Positions 1 through 7,307 of a stretch of 13,457 nucleotides of DNA are shown here, one piece after another; position 1 is the stretch's first letter, and each line of letters opens with the position of its first letter. Under the pieces are notes generated by a model. That model saw only the letters and a program-made list of their open reading frames with translations. It was not told where the DNA came from and did no database searches. This DNA comes from Deltaproteobacteria bacterium. GTDB lineage: Bacteria > Desulfobacterota > Syntrophia > Syntrophales > UBA2210. Made by a program: the position numbers and the translations under genes. The stretch spans positions 1-13,457 of the forward strand of contig DSBH01000097.1 of assembly GCA_011056825.1 (NCBI GenBank). Reading direction: 5' to 3'.

Positions 1-121
1 TCCACTCAGAGAATCTTCGCGTGATGCCGATGGCGAACGACAACACAATCAGTATGAGAAACACCACGCCCAAACCGCCAACCGCGATGGTCAGGGCAAA
101 ATCCGTGTCAAAACCAGTCAT
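1..121 (-). CDS. OadG-like gamma subunit of Na+-pumping decarboxylase (5' part only)
   Basis: Partial gene running off the left edge; only the first 40 residues are present, starting at ATG 121-119 on the minus strand. The protein opens with a short polar stretch, then one strongly hydrophobic segment (about residues 10-33) containing GVVFLILIVL, followed by a positively charged RRF. A single N-terminal membrane anchor with a G-x-G-V-V-F start is typical of OadG, the small subunit of oxaloacetate and methylmalonyl-CoA decarboxylases that tethers the soluble carboxyltransferase and biotin subunits to the membrane Na+ pump. An AGGAGG lies at 139-134, an unusually long 12 nt from the ATG, but no nearer in-frame start exists. 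It is divergent from the methylmalonyl-CoA operon, whose carboxyltransferase could be its partner. The family call is moderate because the C-terminal part is not visible; another small one-helix membrane protein is the alternative. Confidence 0.7.
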   Translation of the reverse strand, partial: MTGFDTDFALTIAVGGLGVVFLILIVLSFAIGITRRFSEW

Positions 122-247
122 CGCTTCTGTCTGCCTCCTGTATGCTCTGTAAAATATGTTCTCCAGCCAAGCCGTTGCTCCAATCTATAAATGATTATTC
201 CGCCGGGGGCAAGGAGCTGCAGCTGTTTTCCGGGTGTGTGTTCGCCC

Positions 248-272
248 GGAAGCAGCCGGGAGCTTCCTTTTT
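248..272 (+). terminator. Terminator-like hairpin with T-tract, overlapped by an alternative stem
   Basis: GGAAGC (248-253) pairs perfectly with GCTTCC (262-267) across an 8-nt loop, and five T residues follow at 268-272, the shape of a weak intrinsic terminator on the plus strand. A second stem, TTCCGGG (228-234) with CCCGGAA (245-251), shares bases 248-251 with it, so the two cannot form together. No plus-strand gene ends just upstream, so if it works it would act on a leader RNA for the regulator at 467. A stem of only six pairs and a short T-run make function uncertain. Confidence 0.4.
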
Positions 273-434
273 CCGGAGGCGCGCAAGCTGGGCGCAAAGT
301 ATTGCAGAAGAACAAATTCCAGTAAAGCTCAAAATGCTCGTTGCTACCTAAACTAGAGGTGTGTTAAAAACAATAAGGGATTATCATGGGTACACCATCA
401 GGGTAATACTCCTATTCAGTGATCCACTTTTGAC

Positions 435-444
435 GGTGTACACC
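435..444. promoter_or_regulatory. Perfect palindrome GGTGTACACC, candidate operator
   Basis: A 10-bp perfect palindrome lies 22 bp before the GTG start of the PAS-LuxR regulator and just upstream of its ribosome site. The octamer GTACACCA inside it (438-445) recurs at 390-397, a spacing of 48 bp. Such placement would suit an autoregulatory operator for a LuxR-type helix-turn-helix protein, but no family consensus is known to me for this regulator. Confidence 0.35.
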
Positions 445-466
445 AACATGTCAGGAAGGATTTCCA

Positions 467-1822
467 GTGAAAGAAAGACAACAGGACCGCCGGAGGTCGC
501 AGAAGGATGTAGAACACCTGAAAGACCGCGTCAGGGAACTGGAGAGTGCCGAGAAAAGAAGGCGCGAGGCGGAAATTCAGCGAGAGGCGGCTCTCGAAGC
601 ATTGCGGGAAAGTGAATACAAATATCGTTCAATCCTTGAAAGCATCGAAGAAGGCTACCTGGAAGTCGACCTCGCCGGCAATTACACCTTCGTGAACGAC
701 GCCATGTGCCGCATGCTTGGAAAAAATCGGGATGAAATAATCAACGCCAGTTACAAGACAAATTATACCCCTGAGACGGCGGAAAAGGCCTTTCGCATGT
801 TCAACAGGGTGTATCGAACGGGCACATCGGAGGAACTTTTCGATGATGAGATTATTCGAAAAGACGGCCAGACTATTACGCGGGAACTTTCCGTTTCATT
901 GATGAGGGACCCCGCGGCCAACCCGGTCGGTTTCAGGGCGGTAGCCCGGGATGTTACGAAGCGGAAAAAGGCCGAAGCCGACTTGCGTGAAAGCGAGGAA
1001 AAGTACCGAACGATTCTCGAAAGCATCAGCGAAGGGTACATGGAGGTGGACCTCGCGGGCAAGTATACTTTTGTGAACAATGCCGCCTGCGCCATGTTCA
1101 ACATGTCGCGTGAAGAATTGCTGGGGACAAGTTACCGTGACTACATGGCGCCCGAGACGGCACAGACAATGTTCCAGATATTCAACACCATCTACCGAAC
1201 CGGCGAGCGGGCGGAGCTTTTCGATTACGAGATTCTTGGTAAAAACGGGACAAAACAGACCCGCGAACTTGCCGCGTCTCTCATGCGCGACAGCTCGGGA
1301 AAGCCGTCAGGATTCCGTATTGTCGTCAGGGACATCACGAGTAGAAAAATGACCGAGGAGGCCCTGAGAAAACGTGAACAGGAATTGAAGGTCAACGCCC
1401 AGTATCTCGCGGAGGCCAATACGGCGCTCAAAGTTCTGCTGAAACACCGAGAGGAAGACCGAATAGAATTGGAGCGGGATGTCCTGTCAAACGTGCGGGA
1501 GCTGGTGCTACCGTTCCTGGAGAAGATAAAAACCACGCACCTGACTGAACTTCAGGAAACCTATCTCAACATCATCGAGGCAAATCTCAACAATATCGTA
1601 TCGCCGTTTTTCAGGAACATGACGCTTAATGATTTCAACCTGACACCCAAGGAAATTCAGATCGCCAATCTTATCAAAGAAGGAAAGACGACCAAGGAGA
1701 TTGCGGCGGTTCTTAACCTGGCCACGAGCACCATTGATTTCCATCGAAACAATATACGAAATAAAATGGGTTTCACAAACACGCGGGCCAACCTGAGATC
1801 GTATCTTCTGTCGCTTTCTTAA
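467..1822 (+). CDS. PAS-PAS-LuxR sensory transcriptional regulator
   Basis: A 451-residue soluble protein with no membrane segment. Residues 1-46 are a charged coiled-coil-like lead; two PAS domains follow (about 48-168 and 174-295), each ending in the RDVTKRK / RDITSRK pattern typical of PAS tails. A helical linker (about 300-395) leads to a LuxR/GerE-type helix-turn-helix (about 398-451) with the signature LTPKEIQIANLIKEGKTTKE and then STIDFHRNNIRNKM. The PAS pair probably senses a small molecule, redox state or metabolite in the cytoplasm, and the C-terminus binds DNA; the ligand cannot be read from sequence. The GTG start at 467 is set by AGGAAGGA at 453-460. There is no receiver or kinase domain, so it seems a one-component regulator. 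It sits directly upstream of, and in the same direction as, the acyl-CoA operon, and likely controls that operon and perhaps the divergent OadG-like gene. Confidence 0.9.
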   Translation: MKERQQDRRRSQKDVEHLKDRVRELESAEKRRREAEIQREAALEALRESEYKYRSILESIEEGYLEVDLAGNYTFVNDAMCRMLGKNRDEIINASYKTNYTPETAEKAFRMFNRVYRTGTSEELFDDEIIRKDGQTITRELSVSLMRDPAANPVGFRAVARDVTKRKKAEADLRESEEKYRTILESISEGYMEVDLAGKYTFVNNAACAMFNMSREELLGTSYRDYMAPETAQTMFQIFNTIYRTGERAELFDYEILGKNGTKQTRELAASLMRDSSGKPSGFRIVVRDITSRKMTEEALRKREQELKVNAQYLAEANTALKVLLKHREEDRIELERDVLSNVRELVLPFLEKIKTTHLTELQETYLNIIEANLNNIVSPFFRNMTLNDFNLTPKEIQIANLIKEGKTTKEIAAVLNLATSTIDFHRNNIRNKMGFTNTRANLRSYLLSLS

Positions 1823-2022
1823 TGCCTGCTTTTTACCCCTATTATACCGCCACTTAATCCCTATTGTCTTTCGAGTCGTTCTATCATATTCGGATTACGT
1901 CGAAATTTTTTCGAAGAACAGCGGTACGACGATGATTGATGTTTTTATTCCGGTCGGGCCGGGTTCTCCATTTCAACATGCAATCAATAGTACAGGAAAT
2001 GAAAGAGTGAGGAGGATGTTCA
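1823..2022 (+). promoter_or_regulatory. Promoter-like gap before the acyl-CoA operon
   Basis: This is an AT-richer 200-bp spacer between the regulator and the acyl-CoA dehydrogenase. CCCTATT occurs twice at 1837-1843 and 1859-1865, exactly 22 bp apart, about two helical turns. A possible sigma-70 pair is TTGTCT (1864-1869) with TATTCG (1887-1892), 17 bp apart but weak. An inverted repeat TCGAAA-TTT-TTTCGA spans 1900-1914. The downstream gene's ribosome site AGGAGG is at 2010-2015. I see no intrinsic terminator for the regulator gene here, so read-through is possible. Confidence 0.5.
1900..1914. repeat. Inverted repeat TCGAAA-TTT-TTTCGA
   Basis: Two 6-bp arms are perfect inverted copies separated by TTT, located just downstream of the weak -10-like sequence and 108 bp before the acyl-CoA dehydrogenase start. 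It is an AT-centred, operator-like dyad rather than a terminator, because no GC-rich stem or following T-run is present. Its role is unknown. Confidence 0.4.
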
Positions 2023-3858
2023 GTGGAATTCAAATACAATCTGAGAGAACTGCAGTTTATACTGAAAGAGTGGCTTCCCACGGAAAAGGTGCTCGCATTC
2101 GATCGATTCAGGGATAATTTCAGTCTTGAGGATGTCGACATGTACCTGAACGAAGGCTATCGTATCGCGCGGGAAGTGGTGAATCCTATTAACGCGGTGG
2201 GAGACGCCGAAGGGTCCATCCTGAAGGATGGAACGGTGACGCCCCCGACAGGATTTGCCGACGTGTACAAATTTCTGCAGGAAAACGGATGGGGATCCAC
2301 CAGCGAATGTGTGCAGCTTGACGGGGGAATGCCCCTTATACTTTACAAGGCCCTTTTCGAAATGAACACGGCGGCATGCCCCGCTATTACTTCCTATATC
2401 AAGCTGACAAGCGGCGCGGCGAATCTGCTTATCAAGTTCGGGACCGACGAGGACCGGCAACGGTACCTGCCGAAAATGCTGAGCGGCGACTGGCAGGGCA
2501 CCATGTGCCTCACGGAACCGAACGCCGGGTCCGACGTAGGTGATTCGACGGCGCGATCTTATCCCACTGATGACCCCCGGATATGGAAGATCAAGGGAAC
2601 CAAGATGTTCATAACGGCCGGCGACGCGGGAACCTGCGAAAACACGATCCACATGGTCCTGGCGCGGCCCGAGGGCGGCGCTCCCGGTACGGCCGGTCTG
2701 GGGCTGTATATCGTGCCGAAATACCGGGTTAATGAAGATGGTTCGATGGGCGCTTTCAACGACGTGACCATTGTCGGCCTGGAACACAAAATGGGATTGA
2801 AGGGTCATGCCACGTCCCTTTTGAATTTCGGTGAAAACGACGACTGTTATGGAATCATGATGGGTCCCCCGCCCAATGAGAAAGGTCGCTCGCGCGGGCT
2901 GGCCATGATGTTTAACATGATGAACGAATCACGCATCGGAACGGGTCACAATTCAAACACCCAGGCCGCCGCCGCCTACAGTTACGCGTCCCGTTACGCC
3001 ACAGAGCGCATTCAGGGGCGAACCTTCGGCGAGAAGGGTGGAGAACGGGTTCCCATCATCAAGCATGAAGACATTCGGCGCATGCTTCTGGATATGAAGG
3101 CCGTCACCGAAGGCGTTCGGGCCATGATATTCAAGAGTTTTTATTATCTCGATATTGAAGCCAACTCACCCGACAAAGAGGAAGCGAAGCGCTACGGAGG
3201 GCTGGCGGCGGTGCTCATGCCGCTGGTCAAGGGTTTCGGAAGCGAGTCGAGTCTTGCCGCAATAGCCCAGGCCATACAGGTGCTGGGAGGTGTAGGATAC
3301 ACCCGCGAGTATCCGGTCGAGCAATATCTCCGCGATTCAAAAATTCTTACTATCTGGGAAGGAACGACGTTCATTCAGGCCAACGACCTGGTGGGCCGGA
3401 AGATGAGGATGAACGAGGGCGCCGTTTTTGCCGACTGGATGAAGACCATCAAAGATTTTATCGATGAACACAGTGACCATCCGCAGTTCCAGGCTGAGAT
3501 GAGGCGCCTTGGCGAGGGTTACAATTGTGTTGAGCGGGTTCGCGAGCGGCTTGCGGGCTGGTATGAACAGTTCGAGCAGAAAAAGAGGTTGATTCCTTCA
3601 AACGCTGTTAGTGCCATGACAATTTGTGCCCAGGTACAGGTGGCCCAGTGTCTGATGGAGCAGGCCGTGATAGCCCAGGCCCGGATCGCCGAGCTGCCTG
3701 AAGATCATTTTGATCGTCCCTTTTACCTGGGAAAGGTGGCCGCCGCGCGCTACTGGGCCAACCGCGTGCTTCCTCAAACGGCACTTGCGACGGAGCTGCT
3801 GGAAGCTGGGGATACGATCTGCATTGACTGTCCGGAAGAAGCGCTGATCGTCGACTAA
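2023..3858 (+). CDS. Acyl-CoA dehydrogenase, large (about 600 aa) type
   Basis: FAD-dependent enzyme that introduces an alpha,beta double bond into an acyl-CoA thioester and passes electrons to electron-transfer flavoprotein. At 611 residues it belongs to the long subfamily with an extra C-terminal helical domain (after about residue 470), seen in FadE5- and DmdC-like enzymes, and not to the usual 380-residue type. The N-terminal helical domain is followed by the signature CLTEPNAGSDVGDS (162-175) and FITAGD in the middle beta domain. The C-terminal helical domain carries GGVGYTREYPVEQYLRDSK and then WEGTT, where E446 is in the position of the catalytic base. The GTG start at 2023 is supported by AGGAGG at 2010-2015, seven bases away. 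It is the first gene of the operon and lies 57 bp before a thiolase. Substrate chain length is not predictable; butyryl-, branched or methylthiopropionyl-type substrates are all possible. Confidence 0.93.
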   Translation: MEFKYNLRELQFILKEWLPTEKVLAFDRFRDNFSLEDVDMYLNEGYRIAREVVNPINAVGDAEGSILKDGTVTPPTGFADVYKFLQENGWGSTSECVQLDGGMPLILYKALFEMNTAACPAITSYIKLTSGAANLLIKFGTDEDRQRYLPKMLSGDWQGTMCLTEPNAGSDVGDSTARSYPTDDPRIWKIKGTKMFITAGDAGTCENTIHMVLARPEGGAPGTAGLGLYIVPKYRVNEDGSMGAFNDVTIVGLEHKMGLKGHATSLLNFGENDDCYGIMMGPPPNEKGRSRGLAMMFNMMNESRIGTGHNSNTQAAAAYSYASRYATERIQGRTFGEKGGERVPIIKHEDIRRMLLDMKAVTEGVRAMIFKSFYYLDIEANSPDKEEAKRYGGLAAVLMPLVKGFGSESSLAAIAQAIQVLGGVGYTREYPVEQYLRDSKILTIWEGTTFIQANDLVGRKMRMNEGAVFADWMKTIKDFIDEHSDHPQFQAEMRRLGEGYNCVERVRERLAGWYEQFEQKKRLIPSNAVSAMTICAQVQVAQCLMEQAVIAQARIAELPEDHFDRPFYLGKVAAARYWANRVLPQTALATELLEAGDTICIDCPEEALIVD

Positions 3859-3863
3859 CGGGA

Positions 3864-3890
3864 TTTTGTGACGACGCGATGCGTACAAAA
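3864..3890 (+). other. Intercistronic stem-loop before the thiolase
   Basis: TTTTGT (3864-3869) pairs with ACAAAA (3885-3890), and inside it ACGC (3874-3877) pairs with GCGT (3881-3884) around a 3-nt GAT loop, leaving a 4-nt bulge on the 5' side. The structure fills most of the 57-bp gap and ends 13 nt before the thiolase ribosome site at 3904-3909. It lacks a following T-run, so it is not an intrinsic terminator. It might be an RNA processing or stability element, or chance. Confidence 0.35.
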
Positions 3891-3915
3891 ATAATGACGG
3901 TTCAGGAGGAGCTGT

Positions 3916-5094
3916 ATGAAAGAGGTTTATGTTGTTGATGGAGTGCGGAGTGCCGTGGCCCGCGCGGGCAAGCGGTCCTGGTTTACCAACGTCCGGGCGG
4001 ACGACCTGGCGGCCATGGTTATCAACGAGTTGATCCGTCGGACCGGCCTTTCCGATTGCAAGGAAGACATTGATGACGTGATTCTCGGCGGCACGGCCCT
4101 GATGAAGGATATGGGATCAAACATCGGACGGTATGCCGGCATCGTGGCGGGCCTTCCCCACAGCGTTCCCGGGTGCACGATCGACCGGTTCTGCGCGTCG
4201 GGACTGCAGAGCATAGCCAGCGCCATCGCGACAATATCCATGGGGTGGGCCGACCTGATCATTGTCGGCGGCGTTCAGCATATGACCCATGTGCCCATGG
4301 GAACGGGAGCGGATCCGAATCCCCGTCTCGCTGAATTTACCGATCCCCGCATGGTATCCATGGGATACACGGCGGAAATGGTGGCCCGCAAGTACGGAAT
4401 CAGCCGTGAAAAACAGGACCAGATGGCCGTGGAAAGTCATGCAAAGGCCCACAGGGCGACTGAAGAAGGTCATTTTAAACATGAAATACTGCCGATCGAG
4501 GCCGACGTGCCGGACGGCGACGGGACGAAACATATGGTCGTGGACCGTGACCAGGGTATTCGGCCGGAAACGACCATGGAGACTCTTGCCGGGCTCAAGA
4601 CGGTTTTCATGGACGACGAAGCGGCGACAGTCACGGCGGGGAATTCCAGCCAGGTGAATGACGCGGCAGCCTGCGTTATCATAGCAAGCGAAGAAAAGTG
4701 CAAGGAAATGGGATGGACGCCGAAGATGCGTCTCGTTGACTACGTGGCGGTGGGCGTCGATCCTGCTTACATGGGCATCGGGCCTTCCGTCGCGGTGCCG
4801 AAAGTGTTAAAGCACGCCGGTATGAGCATGGACCAGATCGACATCTGGGAAGTCAACGAGGCCTTTGCTTCTCAGGCCGTGTATTGCACGGAACTCCTGG
4901 GAATCCGCGATCATGAACTGCTCAATCCCCGGGGGAGCGGGATTTCGCTGGGCCATCCCCTGGGATGCACGGGAACGCGAATTGCCGTTACGCTCATGAA
5001 TGAAATGCCCTATTACGGAGCGCACTATGCCGTTGAAAGCATGTGCGTCGGTCACGGGCAGGGCGCGGCGGCCATATGGGAATGGGTGGGCTGA
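3916..5094 (+). CDS. Thiolase (acetyl-CoA acyltransferase), FadA-like
   Basis: Catalyses the CoA-dependent cleavage of a 3-ketoacyl-CoA to acetyl-CoA and a shortened acyl-CoA, or the reverse condensation. The 392-residue length is standard. The nucleophilic cysteine is C93 in DRFCASGLQSI, the NEAFA motif starts at N314, the catalytic histidine is H347 in GISLGHPLGCTG, and the second cysteine is C377 in CVGHGQG. The full catalytic set is therefore present; the residue after CVG is His where many homologues have Gly or Leu. The N-terminus (VDGVRSAVARAGK) resembles FadA-type beta-oxidation thiolases more than short-chain PhaA types. AGGAGG at 3904-3909 fixes the ATG start. It lies between the acyl-CoA dehydrogenase and methylmalonyl-CoA mutase, suggesting that it produces acetyl-CoA, or propionyl-CoA for the mutase branch, but the chain specificity is not visible. 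Confidence 0.93.
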   Translation: MKEVYVVDGVRSAVARAGKRSWFTNVRADDLAAMVINELIRRTGLSDCKEDIDDVILGGTALMKDMGSNIGRYAGIVAGLPHSVPGCTIDRFCASGLQSIASAIATISMGWADLIIVGGVQHMTHVPMGTGADPNPRLAEFTDPRMVSMGYTAEMVARKYGISREKQDQMAVESHAKAHRATEEGHFKHEILPIEADVPDGDGTKHMVVDRDQGIRPETTMETLAGLKTVFMDDEAATVTAGNSSQVNDAAACVIIASEEKCKEMGWTPKMRLVDYVAVGVDPAYMGIGPSVAVPKVLKHAGMSMDQIDIWEVNEAFASQAVYCTELLGIRDHELLNPRGSGISLGHPLGCTGTRIAVTLMNEMPYYGAHYAVESMCVGHGQGAAAIWEWVG

Positions 5095-5156
5095 ACCGGG
5101 AGGCTCGGTCTGGTTCTGCACTATACTAACAAACTGTACAGAGAGAGGAATCTGTT

Positions 5157-7286
5157 ATGGTGAACCATCCCCGGGAAAAAGAATGGGAAGAAAAAGCGAA
5201 AAAGGAACTGAAAGAACGACCGCTTGACTCCATCGTGTGGGAAACACCCGAAGGAATCCAGGTGAATCCTCTTTATACCGCGGAGGATCTGAATCGGATC
5301 GACCATGCCGACACGTTGCCGGGGCTGCCGCCATATGTGCGGGGTCCCATGGCGACCATGTACGCGGGAAGACCGTGGACGATACGCCAGTACGCGGGAT
5401 TTTCAACCGCCAGGGAATCAAACGAATTTTACAGGAAGAGCCTGGCGGCGGGGCAGGCGGGACTTTCTATCGCATTCGATCTTCCCACTCACCGGGGATA
5501 TGATTCAGACCATCCCCGTGTTGCCGGAGACGTGGGGAAAGCGGGAGTCGCCGTCGATTCCATCGAGGACATGAAAATCCTTTTCGACCGGATCCCTCTC
5601 GACAAGATGTCCGTGTCCATGACCATGAACGGAGCGGTGCTTCCCATTCTCGGCGGCTACATTGTGGCGGCCGAGGAACAGGGTGTTTCCCATGAACTCC
5701 TGACGGGAACGATCCAGAACGATATTCTCAAGGAATACCTGACGAGGAACACCTATATTTACCCGCCGCAACCGTCCATGCGCATCGTATCCGATATTAT
5801 GGCCTACTGCTCGAAGGAAATGCCCCGTTTCAACACGGTAAGCATCAGCGGTTACCACATGATGGAAGCGGGCGCCGACACGGTGCTCCAAACCGCTTTC
5901 ACCCTGGCTGACGGTCTCGAATACGTGCGGGCCGCCCTTCGTGCCGGCATGGATATCGACGCTTTCGCTCCCCGACTGTCGTTCTTTTTCGGCGTCGGCA
6001 TGAGTTTTTTCATGAACATCGCCATGCTGCGGGCAGCCCGCCTGCTCTGGCACCGGCTGATGAGCGTCTTCAACCCGAAAAACCCCCGATCCAGCATGTT
6101 GCGCACCCACTGCCAGACCTCCGGCTGGAGTCTCACCGAACAGGATCCTTACAATAATATCATTCGAACCACCCTTGAATGCATGTCCGCCGTTCTGGGG
6201 GGAACCCAGTCGCTCCACACGAATTCCTTCGACGAGGCCGTGGGTTTGCCGACCGACTTTTCCGCCCATATCGCCCGTAATACGCAGCTTATTGTCCAGG
6301 AGGAATCGAAGGTCTGCCATGCCATCGATCCCTTGGGAGGCTCATATTACGTCGAGATGCTTACCACGATGATTGTCGATGAAGCACAGAAAATTATTGA
6401 TGAAATCGAAGAGATGGGTGGAATGACGAAGGCCATTGAATCGGGCATGCCCAAGATGCGCATCGAGGAGGCCGCAGCGAGAAAACAGGCCCGGATCGAC
6501 CAGGGCATCGAAGCGATTATCGGCGTTAACCGCTACGCGACGGACGACAAGGTCGATTTCGAAGTACGTGAAGTTCCCGATTATATCCGCAATGAACAGG
6601 TTGAACGACTGGCCGAATTGAGAAAGATGCGCGACAACAAGGAGGTTGAACGAACGCTCGCTGAGCTGACGCATGCCGCGGAATCAGGGGGAAACCTGCT
6701 TGAGGCGACTCTTCCCGCCGTTCGGGCGCGGGCGACTGTCGGAGAAATTTCGAACGCCCTCGAGGTGGTGTTCGGCAGATTCGTGGCGACCACGCTGTGC
6801 ATTTCAGGCGTGTACGCCTCAGAATACCGCGATACGACGGTGATCGAGTCTTTGCGGAAGCGCGCCGCTCGGTTCGTGGAAACGGAGGGCAGACGCCCCA
6901 GGATTCTTCTGACCAAGATGGGTCAGGACGGTCACGACCGGGGCGTCAAAGTGGTAGCCACGGCGTTTGCCGACCTCGGGTTCGACGTGGATATCAGTCC
7001 CATGTTCCAGACGCCGGAAGAGGCCGCCCGAATGGCTGTCGAAAACGACGTACACCTGGTGGGCGTGTCGAGCCTTGCCGCGGGGCACAAGATACTGGTT
7101 CCGGATTTAATGCGCCGTCTGAGTGAAAACGGGGGCGAGGAAATCATGGTGATCGTGGGAGGCGTTATACCTCCGAAGGATTACCAGTTCCTGTATGATG
7201 CGGGCGTAGTTGGTATTTTCGGTCCCGGCACGTCGATCATCGAGTCGGCCAACAAGGTGCTCAATATTCTGGAAAACCGTCATTGA
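5157..7286 (+). CDS. mcm: Methylmalonyl-CoA mutase, single-chain (catalytic plus B12 domains)
   Basis: Adenosylcobalamin-dependent radical enzyme interconverting (R)-methylmalonyl-CoA and succinyl-CoA. The 709-residue chain contains both the TIM-barrel mutase domain (about 25-560) and the C-terminal B12-binding domain (about 580-709), so no separate small subunit is needed. Visible motifs are TMYAGRPWTIRQYAG (67-81), AFDLPTHRGYDSDHPRV (106-122), LTRNTYIYPP (195-204), SGYHM with H234, and DGHDRG (591-596), whose H593 is the lower cobalt ligand, followed by GVSSLAAGH and a GGVIP loop. Y69 and R197 match the residues that in characterised methylmalonyl-CoA mutases contact the substrate carboxylate, which argues against isobutyryl- or 2-hydroxyisobutyryl-CoA mutase. 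The ATG at 5157 is preceded by AGAGGA (5144-5149). MeaB and the epimerase follow at once, the classical neighbourhood. Confidence 0.96.
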   Translation: MVNHPREKEWEEKAKKELKERPLDSIVWETPEGIQVNPLYTAEDLNRIDHADTLPGLPPYVRGPMATMYAGRPWTIRQYAGFSTARESNEFYRKSLAAGQAGLSIAFDLPTHRGYDSDHPRVAGDVGKAGVAVDSIEDMKILFDRIPLDKMSVSMTMNGAVLPILGGYIVAAEEQGVSHELLTGTIQNDILKEYLTRNTYIYPPQPSMRIVSDIMAYCSKEMPRFNTVSISGYHMMEAGADTVLQTAFTLADGLEYVRAALRAGMDIDAFAPRLSFFFGVGMSFFMNIAMLRAARLLWHRLMSVFNPKNPRSSMLRTHCQTSGWSLTEQDPYNNIIRTTLECMSAVLGGTQSLHTNSFDEAVGLPTDFSAHIARNTQLIVQEESKVCHAIDPLGGSYYVEMLTTMIVDEAQKIIDEIEEMGGMTKAIESGMPKMRIEEAAARKQARIDQGIEAIIGVNRYATDDKVDFEVREVPDYIRNEQVERLAELRKMRDNKEVERTLAELTHAAESGGNLLEATLPAVRARATVGEISNALEVVFGRFVATTLCISGVYASEYRDTTVIESLRKRAARFVETEGRRPRILLTKMGQDGHDRGVKVVATAFADLGFDVDISPMFQTPEEAARMAVENDVHLVGVSSLAAGHKILVPDLMRRLSENGGEEIMVIVGGVIPPKDYQFLYDAGVVGIFGPGTSIIESANKVLNILENRH

Positions 7287-7307
7287 CATGAAAGGAAACC
7301 GGGAATT

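Larger units (their letters stand above)
122..466. promoter_or_regulatory. Divergent intergenic control region
   Basis: This 345-bp non-coding stretch separates the leftward OadG-like gene from the rightward PAS-LuxR regulator, so it should contain the promoters of both. It holds a perfect 10-bp palindrome AGCTGCAGCT (215-224), two overlapping hairpins (228-251 and 248-267), a perfect palindrome GGTGTACACC (435-444) and a related half-site GGGTACACC (388-396). I could not identify a convincing -35/-10 pair on either strand. Open frames crossing it lack ribosome sites and family features, so I treat it as non-coding. Confidence 0.7.

Noticed and set aside
142..351. Plus-strand open frame of 69 codons in the divergent region
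   Set aside because: No ribosome site, no recognisable domain, and it runs through both hairpins; more likely non-coding control DNA.
4978..5094. CVGHGQG in the thiolase, with His after CVG
   Set aside because: That position varies among thiolases (Gly, Leu and others), and the catalytic Cys, His and Cys are intact, so no functional defect is implied.
5135..5142. CTGTACAG palindrome before the mutase gene
   Set aside because: An 8-bp palindrome is expected by chance in a window this size, and no related copy is nearby.
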